DNA of 64,000 nucleotides, taken from positions 5,587,012 through 5,651,011 of the forward strand of contig JAJEKV010000046.1 of assembly GCA_021234155.1 (NCBI GenBank), written 5' to 3'. Both the position numbers and the translations under genes were made by a program. Shown here piece after piece: positions 44,506 to 56,640 of the stretch (the stretch's first letter is position 1; each line of letters starts with the position of its first letter). This DNA is from Isoetes taiwanensis. Its lineage: Eukaryota; Streptophyta; Lycopodiopsida; Isoetales; Isoetaceae. The notes under the pieces are model-generated. The model saw only the letters and a list, made by a program, of their open reading frames with translations, had not been told where the DNA came from and searched no databases.

Positions 44506-47500
44506 GTAGGGGCATGGCACAAGAAAATCAAAGTATGAACCGAATTACTCAGGCTGATGTCCAAAATGAGGACGGTGATAAAGAAAATCGACAAAGGGAA
44601 GCGTAAAATGGTTGAACAAGATACTCTAAATGACATCTTTGAATGAAGTGACCGAGAGTGATCTTGTCAACGGTGAGAATGGCGAGATCATATTCCGGTA
44701 CTTCACCAAAAAACGGAAAAGAGCGAAAAAGGGTTGTTGAATGCCTCGAAATGAAGCGGTTCTCTATCTCCTGGTGAAAGAGAGGTATTGGTTTCCAGGA
44801 TCTTGCAAGATAACAGGCTCTTGGGGTTGTTTAAACCTGTGATTGGGCTACCTTCAGAAGCGGTGGTGAAACATTCATTGTTACAAAATCTCAAAGATGG
44901 ATTAGAAGAGGTTAAATCTTCTAATAGCAGTGACAAGTTGGCAGCCAAGCACTCTGTTTTATCCATGATTGTTGGGAAAAATGGGGAATTGAAGCAAAAA
45001 GGAGTTGCTTCAAAAATGTTGAACTGCCATCCTCGAAATTTGTCATACGCTGCAGGCAGAAGAAAGAGAATGAAAATTGCAGGTCCAACTATATGGGCAT
45101 TAGCGGTGAAGAGAAGATCGATTGTTTGGGCGAAGACACAAAGCAATTAGTCATCCATTTTGGTTAAACAACACCAAGGTTTCACCTAAATCTGGGGATG
45201 TAAGAAAGAAAAGGCATCAAGCAATCCAGTTTCTTGATATACCACAGGTATTTCATTCTTTATTGTATGAAATGCTTCTGATCCCTCATGTATATGTTCA
45301 CTTTTATTGGAATTTATAGTATCTTCTTTGTTTTGATGTATGAATGCTTTCTAATGACTGATCTATCATTTATGTATTCACTTTTACTTACTTTTACATA
45401 TGCAATCACCTTTGTTGGTTTGCTTACATTTATTGACCATGTATATTATACTAAATCTTCCTTTCTTATTTATCACAAAGACTCCAAAATTCTTAACCAA
45501 TGTACAGTTAGATATTTGCATAATATTGTATGTTATACATGTCTATAGAGTACATATCTTGTACTCGAGACTTTTCGATAGTGCCTATGGACTTCAAGAA
45601 TTTACTCTAGAACAATGTATGCTCTAGGGTACGATAAATGTACCCACACTGCTATTTTATCCTTACACATGTATTTAATGTACATGTGTAATGTGTATTG
45701 TTGTCCTTATGTATATTGTAAGTACATTCTCGAGTGAATATGAGTACATATTAGTACATATGAGTACATTATGAGTACATGTTAGTACATTTTGACTTCG
45801 CATGTACTCAATTGCACATACAAAATCTTTTATTAACTATGATGATTTGAATGCACAGCCGAAATGCACCCGAACTTTGTGGAGCAACACCCGAGGCGGA
45901 CATTGGCATCCAGATTGTTCGAATACCTCAAACCCGATTGTGTAAAGGAAGCTAAAGGAAAGAAACACATGTTGTTGTGTCAAGCATGAGCAAGCAGAGA
46001 ACTTCGGGGAAGGCATTTAATTCTATGAGGGCTAAGCTCCACATCAATTGTAGCCGCAATTGTGAAGTTTGTCTTTGCTAACAAAAATGATGGAATTTGT
46101 CGCCTCACAAGCATACATCTTGTAATGTCGACACTCTATGGAGGAGTATGGTTTGTCCAAAAGCAGGGATAGTGACGAGTGGCACAAATTAAATTGTATT
46201 ACAAGTGATTGCAAGAACGTGGTAAGCGGAACATTATCTTGTGTCCAAAAGAAAACTGAAAATGACATTGAAAGTGAAGTCAATTGGCAAATATACTCTT
46301 ATGTGGATGAGAAGTCTAAAAAGGAGTCTCAAGAAGGCTCAGTTGGTGGACAAGACAACAAATGCACACTGTAATCTTTGGATGCCATGTTTGGTCACAT
46401 GAAGACATTTATCCATCACAACTTTGCGACTCACTCGGCAAAGCAAAGAATTCAAGATGTGTTCAAAACCCGAGAGATGATTCATGATATCGATTGGTTG
46501 ACTTTGCGAGAAAATTATACATTGAAGCCTTTCAAAGAGGTTCAGTCGAAACATTAGAATCTTGAGACCAAGTTACTATAATGGTACAGATTACCATGCT
46601 AAAGGTAAATGGCATCTTGAAGAAGACTGTTCACTTGTATATTTCTGATGACAGGAATCATGATACACATTTTGTACAACATACATTTAAGCTTCATCTG
46701 AAATGGCTGAAAGAGAATGGTGGATCTCATGTACAGTATCATATTGTGTGGTCTGATGGTTGTGCTGCACAATACAAGTCGGAAAAAAAATTTATATTTC
46801 ATTACCGGTACCATGTTGAATATGGCATTAGTTTACAATGGAACTACTTTGGTTCCGGGAATGGAAAAGGTGAACATGATGGAGAGTCGCCAAGGCCAAG
46901 CGGTACTTGCAGCCGAACGATTCTGAGAACATGGAACAGAGATTAGAGGTGCACATGATGCTTGTGTTGTCTTGAGGAGCAAGCAATCTAATGTTAACAG
47001 AGTATACTGGGAAGTGAAGGAGTCAGATATTGATAGAACCAATGCATTAGATGTGCAACCTCTTCCTGGTATTCAGAAATTGCATGCTATAGCTTCTATA
47101 AGTCCAACTGACCCCACCTTAGTAATGGTGAGACCATTATCTTGCTTCTGCAATGCTTGCATTAACTTTGAATGGGATGCTTGTGAGTCCATTTCATTCT
47201 GTGGGAAGTGGCAATTAAAGAAGCTAGTACCCCGAGTAAGTACTCATTGTGAAGTAGAGAATGAGGAAACTGCTGCTTTTGCAAATGTAAATGAAGAGCT
47301 AGAAGATCTAGTACAGGTAGGTGATATGTTTGCTTCTTTTGCTGCACCAGGAAATGAAGAAAATGTGCCATACTATATCCTTCTTTGCAAGAAAACAAAA
47401 TTTGTTTTGCAGGAAAATGTTATTGACGATTACAAAAATTATCACCATACGGTGAAAAAAGTCATATCCGCCTATTACTATAAAAAATTGCCTGGTTGTC

Positions 47501-47634
47501 ACCACAAGTATAAGTTATTGGATGACAAAGAAGTTCTTGTACCTGCAGAGTCTGTTATTGGAGCAAAGTTTGCAATGCCAAAAGTAAATCATAAGGTGAA
47601 AGGTGCTTCCGCAAATTTATGCATTGTCTCTTGA
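44506..47634 (+). pseudogene. Decayed transposase-like gene, WSDG/GKGEHDG family
   Basis: Plus-strand text in broken frames. The N-terminal part (44,788-45,240) includes SYAAGRRKRMKIAG and NNTKVSPKSGDVRKKRHQ. A middle part (46,138-46,550) has EWHKLNCITSDCKN, then FIHHNFATHSAKQRIQ and LRENYTLKPFKEVQS. The core (46,581-46,946) has YISDDRNHDTHFVQH, WSDGCAAQYKSEKKFIFHYR and FGSGNGKGEHDG. The 220-residue C-terminal frame (46,972-47,634) is open. The SDD, WSDG and HDG aspartates look like an RNase H-fold DDE/D active site. Similar WSDG...HGKG proteins occur in animal genomes as transposon-type genes (from memory, not searched). Stops and frame changes make this copy inactive. Confidence 0.6.
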
Positions 47635-47639
47635 TGTGC

Positions 47640-49559
47640 ATGAGATGCTCTTGGGAAGTTTGCCCGAAATGCTACATGATCCGGAATAGCTTGAAATGAT
47701 TATATGTTGGAGAGAAGTAATCGAAAAGAGAAAAGTGCTGGTGTAACATGATTTATATTACATTGTAATTGAGTACATGAACTTATTTCAAAACTTGTTT
47801 CTTGTTATTGATAACTTTTACGTAATATATCAACTTCTTTTTATGCCTAACTATTACATCATCGTGGTGGTGGCTGAAATCTCATAGGTATTGCATCCAT
47901 TCTCCGAGATTTCCTGAGCTTACATATAATGTTAGGACTAGGCGTGGCGAGGCCCTTCTTTGCTTCTCTTACAATGGAAGCCCACTCTAGCCCTCACGCC
48001 ACCACAGGTTGACTTCGTGTTCACTTGGCAACCATTCCTTCCCCAAGGATCGGGATCATAGATCTTGTGAATTGCCCAAAGTATTCTTAGCATCTCATCC
48101 CCAGGTGCTTACGTCTTCGATCTCTGCTCGACTGTTCCCATAATCGAGGCGGCGGTGGTAAGGAATCTTGCTTCATACCCTAAGCCACAAGAGAATGGTA
48201 CATCCGGAACATATTCTCCTTGATCCCTAAAGGAGATGGTGGTTCATCACGGTTCAACCTACGCTCCATGTACATGTACAAGTTCCTTTTGTTACGGTTT
48301 ACGCTCCATGTATAAATTCCTCTTCAATTTCATTTTCCTCAACTTCTAATCCAATAACAAAAGTTAAAAGTTATTAGCATTTATAAAGTATTAAATCTTA
48401 AATATTAATAATATAACTTCCTCAACCTTAGACATTAATAATAGATATAATTTAACAAGTACTCAAAAAGAGTTATGAAAGCAAGTCCACATCTAGAAAA
48501 GTTACGATTGAAGCGATTAGGTTTATCAAAGGCATTGTACATAGGGCCTTTATTCTGTTCATATCTTACCAGTATTCATCCACTATAGTCTTGATGATAA
48601 TGTCACCATATATGTCCCAAGAGTCATCCAACTTATGCTCCTTTATGTAATTGGCAAAATCTGTGCATATTTCAACCCTACCACCAATCAAATAAGAAGG
48701 ACGGATGGTTGTCGCGTTCTATCAAAGGTGTCCATAGTGGCACACAAACATAACTTTCTTTGTTGAAAAAGAGCTTTGTGCTTAGACTCAAACACACCAC
48801 GTGAGTCGACCATTGTATTTAGGATATTCAATGACAATACTATCCATAGGTACTACTTGAGGGGTTACACCAAACTGAATTTGTATAAGGAAGTCCCCAA
48901 CATCTCTCTTTTCCATAAACATGTTTAAATTTTGGGATGCCATCTTCATAGAGCTTGTCCAAAATTGATGTTATGATATCTAAGGGAAGAGTTGACCATA
49001 TGGCCAAATCCCAATGAAAGGAGGCATATTGAAGCATTGCTTTCATTGTTGGTCTGCAGAAGAAAACTCCATGTTCTGTAATTATGGGCTTGTAAGAGGA
49101 AATGTTGATTCACGGAGTTCTATAAAAGTAACCCGTAACACCTTGGATCTCAAATATTAGGAGTCCTGTAAGGAAGCAAAATATAATTAACATCTGAAGA
49201 GCACTAGGATTGCAACCATTCATTGATTACATTATCAAGATTACATAAAGCCAAATGGCTTAGTGTTGTTTCAATAAGAAAAAAAGCCAATTGGCCTCAT
49301 TAGATAAAGAGTTATGAAAGAAGTTAAGCACTACCATGCTTCTCTTGCAGGTGCTAGTAGTGCCTGTTTCGATGAGATGGCTCTTATAATTAATCATAGC
49401 CTTAATGAGCACATGTCTCACGGACCGTATGCGTATCTCACTTATCAAACCAATCTGAAGAGAATCTGAAAAGAATGAAAACAAATAGTTTTCAGAATCA
49501 AATATTATATAAAAAAGCAATTGTTGATATGTTATCTCACCATGCTCTTAGCCTGCACT
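47640..49559. other. Minus-strand coding remnants, unassigned
   Basis: Short protein-like minus-strand stretches: about 48,180-48,330 (MERRLNRDEPPSPLGIKENM) and 48,840-49,046 (68 residues, SILDKLYEDGIPKFKHVYGK). They lie downstream of the Ulp1-like exons on the same strand and may belong to that gene. No domain recognised. Confidence 0.35.
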
Positions 49560-50130
49560 GGCATCCACAAAGGCTTGCATATAACCCATGACGTAAAGAC
49601 CACGTGGAGGCGGGGTCACCTTGTTGTGGAACCTCGGGTCTAATTTCTTTACGCACTGAATTCTTCACATAAATATCAATCTTACGAGAACTGGAATTAG
49701 TCAATGTTTGTAATGATATCTTTATGAAGCCTTTGCAATAGAAAATAACATCAAATTATGCAAAATTACACCTGAATTAATAGTGAGTGCACTTACATCA
49801 TAACCATCCTCGTGTCAACCCGCATTTCTTTAGCGAGATCAGAATAAGGATAGCTGGAAGACAAAGGGGCTTTGCACAGTTCTTGGCCTTATCTAAAACA
49901 ATGATGACCAGTGCATGGTGCATAGGATCCTCAATGCTGATTGGAATCATAATGTACTGGCATTTGCTCAATATGATTCCCTGAAGCCCTTTTTTGAACT
50001 ACAACCAATCCGCACCGTACCATCGAAGTTGCATCGGATGACGGTTTGTTAAAAGGCGCTCAGAGGCTAAGAAATTCTCTGAGGGAAGAAAAAAATGCGC
50101 ATCACGCCATTTGTCGGGGGCATAATGCTA
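49560..50130 (-). pseudogene. Ulp1-type (C48) cysteine protease remnant
   Basis: The minus strand encodes SKCQYIMIPISIEDPMHHAL then VIIVLDKAKN (about 49,830-49,960), the His block and following Asp block of Ulp1/SENP peptidases, with His in place of the usual Trp after the catalytic His. Downstream (about 49,560-49,640) REVPQQ-like text gives RPEVPQQGDPAS, then a frame break, then RGLYVMGYMQAFVDA. In the family this is Q...DCGLYV, and the catalytic Cys is replaced by Arg here. The enzyme would cut SUMO-like conjugates. This copy is inactive. An upstream stop after YGADWL also breaks it. Confidence 0.65.
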
Positions 50131-50530
50131 ATCGGATACCTATTCACAAAGCAAGTGAGGTTAGAGTTCAGTAGTTAACCATAATGCAAAAAGAATCTGA
50201 TCAAGTTACCTTCCAAATATGTCTATATGCCTTTGGACATGTGCCTGTCTCTGCAAAGACCTTCCACACAATATTTAGTCACCTTGATTAGAGGCTTTTC
50301 TTTGGAAAGGGTAGCATGGAACTATTTTCAACAAGCTCTCCGGTCTCAAAACCAAACTTGCATTATTGAGAGACAAATGAATTGCAACTACAAGAATCTT
50401 ACTTACTCTCCTGTCTTTGTCATCTCCGGATCGAGCACTTCGGATGATGTTTGGCTTCTAGTCCTGCCGAGTCATCATAAAATTGTTCGAGATATTACAC
50501 TTTAAAAGCTTCAACTAACATAATAAATAT

Positions 50531-50713
50531 TCACCTTTTGGTTGAAGTTGTATTTTGCTTTTGGTCCTTCCTTTTTCTTGTCCTTCTCTGTTTAACAACC
50601 TTGGTCTCCTCAACCTTGGTTTCCTCTATGTCATCAACCTTAGTGGCCTCAATCTTAGTGGCCTCAACCTTTGTTTCCTCAGCCTTTGTTTCCTCGGTTA
50701 CGGTTTCCTCCAC
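50531..50713 (-). other. Low-complexity EETKVEATK-type stretch
   Basis: Minus-strand frame of repeating Glu-Thr-Lys units (EETKVEATKIEATKVDD) ending in a basic tail (RRTRKRKDQK). It may be a linker exon of the minus-strand gene set, or only a degenerate 15-18-bp minisatellite. Confidence 0.4.
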
Positions 50714-52444
50714 TTTGCCACATCATCCTTTTGGATCTCTTGTACCTCCACCATCTCTTCCTCTCCTTTAATATGGCTACTATCCTCTATCTTTTCAATG
50801 GTTGCCCCGAACAAAGGCTGCAGAAGATTCACCAATTTCCAACATTCGCATAAATGAGTCACCAAAGTTAATCGAGATTGTGAATCCTAATTTTAAGTTA
50901 ATGGTATACCTGTTGAATCATCACTCCAAAGATTTTCATTCTCTTTGAAATGATGGCATTGGCTTAATAGGTTTCCAAATTGGTTTCTCCGGAAATTTAT
51001 ATTGTGAAGAAAGACCTGAGGAATCTGGAACTTTATACTGTGAAGAAAAACTTGAAGAACCTACAAAAAATGGTGTTTAATAATTGCAGTACACACAAGC
51101 AAAAAGAAGATGCAACATACCTGCAGTATTAACTACTGCCTTCTGCTTTAACTTTTCAACCTCTGCTGCATAATCCACAAATGTTCGAATCGGTATGCTC
51201 GTGGCTATATGGAATTCCAAGTGACATATCAAGCTCATATGACATGAAAATTAAATTCCAGGGATTGTAAATCAATCAAATGTGATATTTACTTACATGT
51301 ATCCGAGGACTTCACTGGTACCTCAAGCTCTTCCTCAAAAGACTTTACAAGGTTTACAGGTGATGCCCATGTAGAAGTATTTCCCAAATCCTCCTGACCT
51401 TCCTCATCCGTCCAATACCTTGGAAGAAAGTGCTGTTGGCTTCTTACTGTCATCTACAATAGAGAGTAGAAAAAGACTTGAGATAAGAAAAGGAATATGC
51501 ATGATTAACAAGACTACAATATCATACCCTTTTCTGGTTTCCTTATGCTACCAAAATCACCATCGATCAAACATTGAGTATATCGGATCATCAGCTAAGA
51601 AATGTATTCTTAATGTACTCTACAAAAGTACAATCATCGAAAAAATTAGCGACAATGTACTTCAATGTATCCATCCGCTAATGTACTTTCGATTTATCAA
51701 GTAAATGTACTCAATGTACTGTTGAAATGTACTGAATGTACTCTGAAATTCATTGTTCTGAAGTACAATCAATGTAAACAAATCTACTGATATTGTACTC
51801 TGCCCACTGATGAGTCTTGAAGTATTCAATAACAACTCAAAATGTAATTTTTGACAAACAATAGCAATGTATCGTCAATTGCTACACTATACGATTCTCA
51901 ATAACAAGTAATTAGCTACCTACATTACTTGGAAGCCGATGTGCACATGAAATTAAAACTCTCATCTTTAAAAATAAGTAGTCTATTTGGCGTGATTATA
52001 CATGACCAACCCACATTATCCAACTACAAAAACTATGTATCTAAATACTCAATGTAAATGCAAGCCTAAAACCTTCATGCAAAAAGAATCTAACTATTAA
52101 AATAAGAAAAGAAATTGTAATTCAAATGTACATGTACTAACCTTTTGTTGCAAAGCGGTCAAGTGCTACAGGAAAATTGCTATTCCATGAGCGAATGGAT
52201 CAACACATAAAATCTTTGTGCTAGCAAGATAGGATATACACAAGCCGGACAATAAGGGTGTCTGCGGGGTGCCGTAAACCCATGGATTCACACCAAAAAG
52301 ATTGTTCACAATATGTACATGAAGAAAAAGGTCGAACAATAATCGATCTGCAAAGAATTGTAGACCTGAGAGGAGGGGTAAAAAGTAAGGATCGAGGAAT
52401 GTTCTAAAATTCCCCGAGTTCCATAATTTTTTTGTCTCACCGCC
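50714..52444. other. No recognisable gene; TGTACT-rich spacer
   Basis: Low-complexity AT-rich sequence. Around 51,610-51,800 the phrase AATGTACT recurs many times. A similar run of GTACAT(T/A) repeats is seen at about 45,660-45,830 near the other end of the block. No coding frame can be supported. Confidence 0.5.
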
Positions 52445-53370
52445 TCACCGAAAGCTCATATCAATAGATGTAGCTTCAATCTTTGCATCTACATGTTTCA
52501 ATTCGGTAAGATTCATGTCAATATGTTTCTGGAGCTCAGCCTGATCCTGCATTCTAGAGTCCTTTTGCTCGATAGCATCCTCAACTTTCCATTTTAGGTG
52601 CTGAAATCTTATTGCACTTTCAGATGTTTGGTCCAGTTTTGATTGTTGATCCTCCAATGCTGCCATTTTTGCCTCAACATTCCTCTCTGCTTCCTGGACC
52701 AACCTAATATAAACTGCTCTCTCCCCTTCCTTGTGCTTCAATGTATCAAGGATCTCTTGCCTTCTTTCCTTTAGCTCAGTTAATTTCTTGCTTAAAGATG
52801 TTTTCACAATAGATCTGCTGTCTAAGATTCCGAAAACTTCTAATTGCTCCTTTGTGTAACTCTTAGCTGAAGTTCTTGGGGCTTTTGCATTTGCATTGCT
52901 AGATTTTACTGTCACCACCTCACTAGATAGATCAGAATCCTTTTGCTTCGATCTGGCCCATGCTTTGACATCTTCCCAGTCCACTTCTGCACCTTTCAGA
53001 TGCAATGCAAATGCCCTTGCAAAGTACAGAGGGACATAGTGATTCATAACATCTTTTCTTCAAAAACAAATTCATACCATTTGCGGAATTCTTACATCCA
53101 CTTGATATCAAATTCGTCATCCTTATAGCCATACACGCTTGGTGCTTCATCACCCCATATCTCTCTTACCATAGCATCATACTCTTTCGTAAACATCACA
53201 AAAATTCGGTTAATCCGAGGCTGCCTTCTTTAAAAACACGGTATCATCGAGGTAAAATTTCCCTTTTGGCATCGCGACCGGAAGCTTTTTATTTGGCGAG
53301 GCTTTCCGGGTCTTGGAGACTTTCTTGAACCCTTGATTGGTGTCTTCTTTGGGGTCTTTGCCATGTTCAC
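52445..53370 (-). pseudogene. Coiled-coil protein remnant, unknown
   Basis: The 200-residue open frame 53,047-52,445 begins MNHYVPLYFARAFALHLKGA, includes EVDWEDVKAWARSKQKDS and continues as a long charged heptad region (SLSKKLTELKERRQEILDTL onward), so the C-terminal two thirds is a predicted coiled coil. Upstream on the same strand (53,370-53,050) are related pieces in shifted frames: a basic start (MAKTPKKTPIKGSRKSPR) and EYDAMVREIWGDEAPSVYGY. The breaks suggest a decayed gene of the transposon block, or exons whose borders I cannot place. Confidence 0.45.
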
Positions 53371-53979
53371 GATTCTGCGCAAAATGAACAAAGCAACAAA
53401 TTTGATTTTATAAGATGAAATATTTGAAGATCGACCTTAAACCAAACGCATTGTTTATATTACGTCGATTTAGCTTGAAAATACCGCTTTTTAGATTTTT
53501 AATCCATAGAACCCGGTTCGTTACTTCTTGAATTCATTTTCGGACTAAAAATCACGTAAAATTAAAACTACAAAATAAAGAAAACAAAACTTACGGGGTG
53601 ATCACCGCGGATATGCGGTGCTCCGAAATGGGTTCAAACGATCTAGCAGTTACCAATTTTTAGGAAAAACAAACCAATTCTTGCTCCACTTTCGGTTAGC
53701 CAAGAAACAGGGGGAACAAAATGGAGGGAATTTTTGGTACACTCGAATAATGACATTTTTCTTTAATGATGGCAATCAAAAACTTGCTATAATTAAAATA
53801 CATAACGTTATATGTAATGTATTCGAATGGCCCTTTTTTTTTATCACCCTAGCGTGCTTATACCCCTAATTACAAAGAAAGTCAATGAAGTTAAGAAAAT
53901 AACCTAACAATAATAAAAAAAAAATGATAAAAAGGGAGAAAACCTTACTTGCGATAGCCGTCAAGCGTGTTATGACACG

Positions 53980-54816
53980 TAACTGCATCCCACTTCAAAT
54001 GCACACCAATGCCAATCAGCGTCACCAAAGTCACACGCCCGTCGGTTGTTGAAGATGTCGGCATTAACAGTCTGACCCATCACTTTAAGCCATTTTGTAA
54101 CCTGATTTGTGCCAACCCTTTGCTTATGGTACCAAACCTACAACAGATCTAATAAGTAAAGATCTAAACCAAAAAAAACAAAAACACAAATCAAACAACT
54201 TACATTACTGCACGCATTATCGATGGCAGTCAAGAATAGTGCGCCCTCCGTCTTATCATCAGCCCCAAACTGCCTTGAAGATAAATGTCTGACATACTGT
54301 TTGTAGGTGAACACAAAATCTTCCTCATAACTCCACACTGGATCCCTAAAATGATGGTCTTCAAAACGCGGCGTAAGCGAAGGATTATAATTCTTCTTTG
54401 CCGCCTTCCTCGTATTTCACAAACTCACCACTCTCACTAATCTCCAAGGAAAATTGATACACCTTTAAATTCCAAATCTCTTTAACTGCCCTGATCCCAA
54501 ACCTGCTACAGATATAAAAACAAAGACGTTTTTGGCAACCCCTAGGATGATAAATTTGATGATCAACATCACCAAGCAGGTCATTCTCAACACTGAAAGG
54601 AATAACAGGTGCTTTCTTCTTCTTCCCCTTAACTCCAAGTAACCTCGATCTTCTAACAGATACTACAAAGGTATATGTACTTTTTTTAAACACATCTGAC
54701 TTCAAGATATTGAACAGACGCTCCTCAATACCAGTCTGACCAACTCTGACCTCTTGTTTTTTTCTTAAAATCCTACCAAATGTCCTATACAAGACACTAA
54801 GACTGCAAAAAAACAA
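53980..54816 (-). pseudogene. Unrecognised minus-strand gene remnant
   Basis: A 143-residue frame (54,816-54,385; GIEERLFNILKSDVFKKSTY, VSVRRSRLLGVKGKKKKAPV), followed at 54,338-54,200 by WSYEEDFVFTYKQYVRHLSS and at about 54,110-53,990 by NADIFNNRRACDFGDADWHW. Same strand and spacing suggest one multi-exon gene. No domain recognised. Confidence 0.35.
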
Positions 54817-55006
54817 ATAATCTATCAGATAAACTATCTTAAATCCTAACAGAAATCTGACCTAACAACAGGAATTTGACCTAACATAAATCTGACCCTA
54901 AATCCTAACGAAAATCTGACAGACTTAAACAACTTAAATAAATTACATACCTTCCTGGTGGATAAACCTCCTTGTTCTTTTTCTTGATCTTATTGTTTTA
55001 TTTTCT

Positions 55007-55459
55007 GTGTTTTATAGCATGGACGTGTGTGCAAGTGGTCTGGACCCTAGTTTCGAGCTGAATGCTACTCAGGAAGCTTGTGGAGTTAACCTTCTACCTG
55101 CTGTTGCATGTGAATCTTTAGATGATGCGTTTGAAGATATTGACGGTCTGTTAAATAAATTTCAAGGCCCAGAGCTTGATAACTTTGTTGCAGAAATCCA
55201 GAATGAGGCTTGGTTTCAAGAAGATCAAGCTGGTGATGATAAGGACGAGTTCTTTGCTTTGGACCCGAATCTGATCAAAGAAGCAGAAGGGGGAGGCAGG
55301 GATGGTTCTAAAGGGCTAATTAAATGGGTTAGAAGGAGATTTGATAGTTGGAGATCACGGCTTGGCTTTGATTGCAGGATACCAATTGAAGAGATTCCTT
55401 CGGTTGAACTGGCTGACATGCTTATGAAGTTATTCCAGCCATTTCTTCAAGATACTTGA
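55007..55459 (+). CDS. Acidic 150-residue ORF, unknown
   Basis: Open plus-strand frame from ATG 55,007, or the nearby ATG at 55,019 (MDVCASGLDPSFELNATQ), to a TGA at about 55,457. The N-terminal two thirds is acidic (ESLDDAFEDIDGLLNKFQGP). The C-terminal third is basic and aromatic (LIKWVRRRFDSWRSRLGFD). It sits at the right edge of the putative transposon, divergent from the minus-strand genes. No family recognised. Confidence 0.4.
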   Translation: MFYSMDVCASGLDPSFELNATQEACGVNLLPAVACESLDDAFEDIDGLLNKFQGPELDNFVAEIQNEAWFQEDQAGDDKDEFFALDPNLIKEAEGGGRDGSKGLIKWVRRRFDSWRSRLGFDCRIPIEEIPSVELADMLMKLFQPFLQDT

Positions 55460-55537
55460 TCTTACTCCACTGTTTCTTCAGAAAGGCGAATCTGCGAGAA
55501 AAGAAACGTTAGAAAAGAAAAAAAATTGAAAGACTAA

Positions 55538-55770
55538 CTACTGCAAACGCAAAATCACCTGCATGCAAGTCCAGCAGTAGTAACTCGGTAGAAATGGAAG
55601 GAAATCGCCAAAAAAACTCCACATAACCTCAAGATTACTGAAAATACCTCCAAAACTCGCAAGAACCAAGAAAAATCGGTGCTCCAAGCCAAAAAAGCTC
55701 CACAGAACCTCAAGATTACTAAAAATGCCTCCAAAACTCGCAAGAACCAAGAAAAATCGGCGCTCCAAGC
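55538..55770. repeat. 96-bp tandem duplication
   Basis: Two copies of a unit ending CTCGCAAGAACCAAGAAAAA (about 55,590-55,680 and 55,684-55,775), with CTCCA-AACCTCAAGATTACT in each. Confidence 0.8.
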
Positions 55771-55899
55771 CGCTAACCTAACAGATTATGGCGCTCCAAG
55801 CATCTAACCCGATTACAACCGCATCTACGACAAAAACGGCCACATTTCAGCTCCGGCAGCATGCCAGATCGAATGTTACACGGCAGAGAAGGTCGAAAA

Positions 55900-56640
55900 T
55901 GAGGACAAAATTTCAAGGTCATGAAAATTTCGTTGGCAAATTTTTCTGAGCTGGAAATTTCGCGTGGAAATTTCCAGCTCAGAAAAATTTTGCCTTCCGA
56001 AAAAACAGGGGGCTTGAAAATTTCGCCCTCAAACGATCTGTATTTTCAAAGCGAAACTTGAATTGATCGCCAGTCGATTCGCCCCTCGCTGCGATGCTCC
56101 TCTGCGATGAACTGACCTTCCTTTGCGAAGCGGCGCCGCCACAAAAAACTTGCCGGAAATCTGCCGTAAAAATATCAGGGGCAAATTTCAAGCCCACTGT
56201 TTTTTCGTCAGGGAATTCTTGCCGCCTGAAAATTTCGCGGTGAAGTTTCCTGGCGGCCGCCAGGCTCGCAGGCAGCGCTGCTTGCGGCGGGCGGCAAAAA
56301 TTACCTCTTCCGGAAAAAAGGGGGCATCAAATTTTGGCCCCAAACAACAGGTTTTTGAACTCTGTAATTTATGTTGATCTCCACCCGATCTAAAGCTGCC
56401 CTTGCCGTCCCAGGTTAAGCGGCGCCGCCAACAGATCTTGCCGGAAAACTGCAGGAAAAAGAAAATCGGGGGCAAATTTGGAGCTCCATTTTTTTTCGTT
56501 GGAGAATTTTGTTGAGCAGAGAAATTTCACTTGAAATTTTCGTGGCTTCGCTTCTCGCGGCCTGTTAGGTCAGCTGGTGAAATTTTCTGCTCAACAAAAT
56601 TTCTCCTTCCAAGTACTTTATCGCGGCGGTAGCCGCAGCG
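55900..56640. repeat. Foldback repeats, period about 290 bp
   Basis: Three related units, each with inverted arms: AAATTTCGCG-type arms around CTGAGCTGGAAATTTC (55,935-55,995), GCCGCC/GGCGGC arms at about 56,215-56,310, and TTTTGTTGAGCAGA against TCTGCTCAACAAAA at 56,508-56,606. Between arms the text GGCGCCGCCA...CTTGCCGGAAA recurs. A related single unit lies at 42,850-43,050. Confidence 0.75.

Larger units (their letters stand above)
43049..55932. mobile_element. Candidate large DNA transposon (12.9 kb)
   Basis: A 24-bp segment at 43,049-43,072 is perfectly inverted at 55,909-55,932. The block between holds a decayed transposase-like gene on the plus strand (44,506-47,634) and several minus-strand remnants, including a Ulp1-type protease (49,560-50,130), a coiled-coil ORF and small ORFs. 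Some large eukaryotic DNA transposons (for instance certain MULE and KDZ elements) carry Ulp1 proteases together with a transposase. Against it: sequences outside the inverted copies are also related to each other, and no target duplication was found, so the borders are uncertain. Confidence 0.4.
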
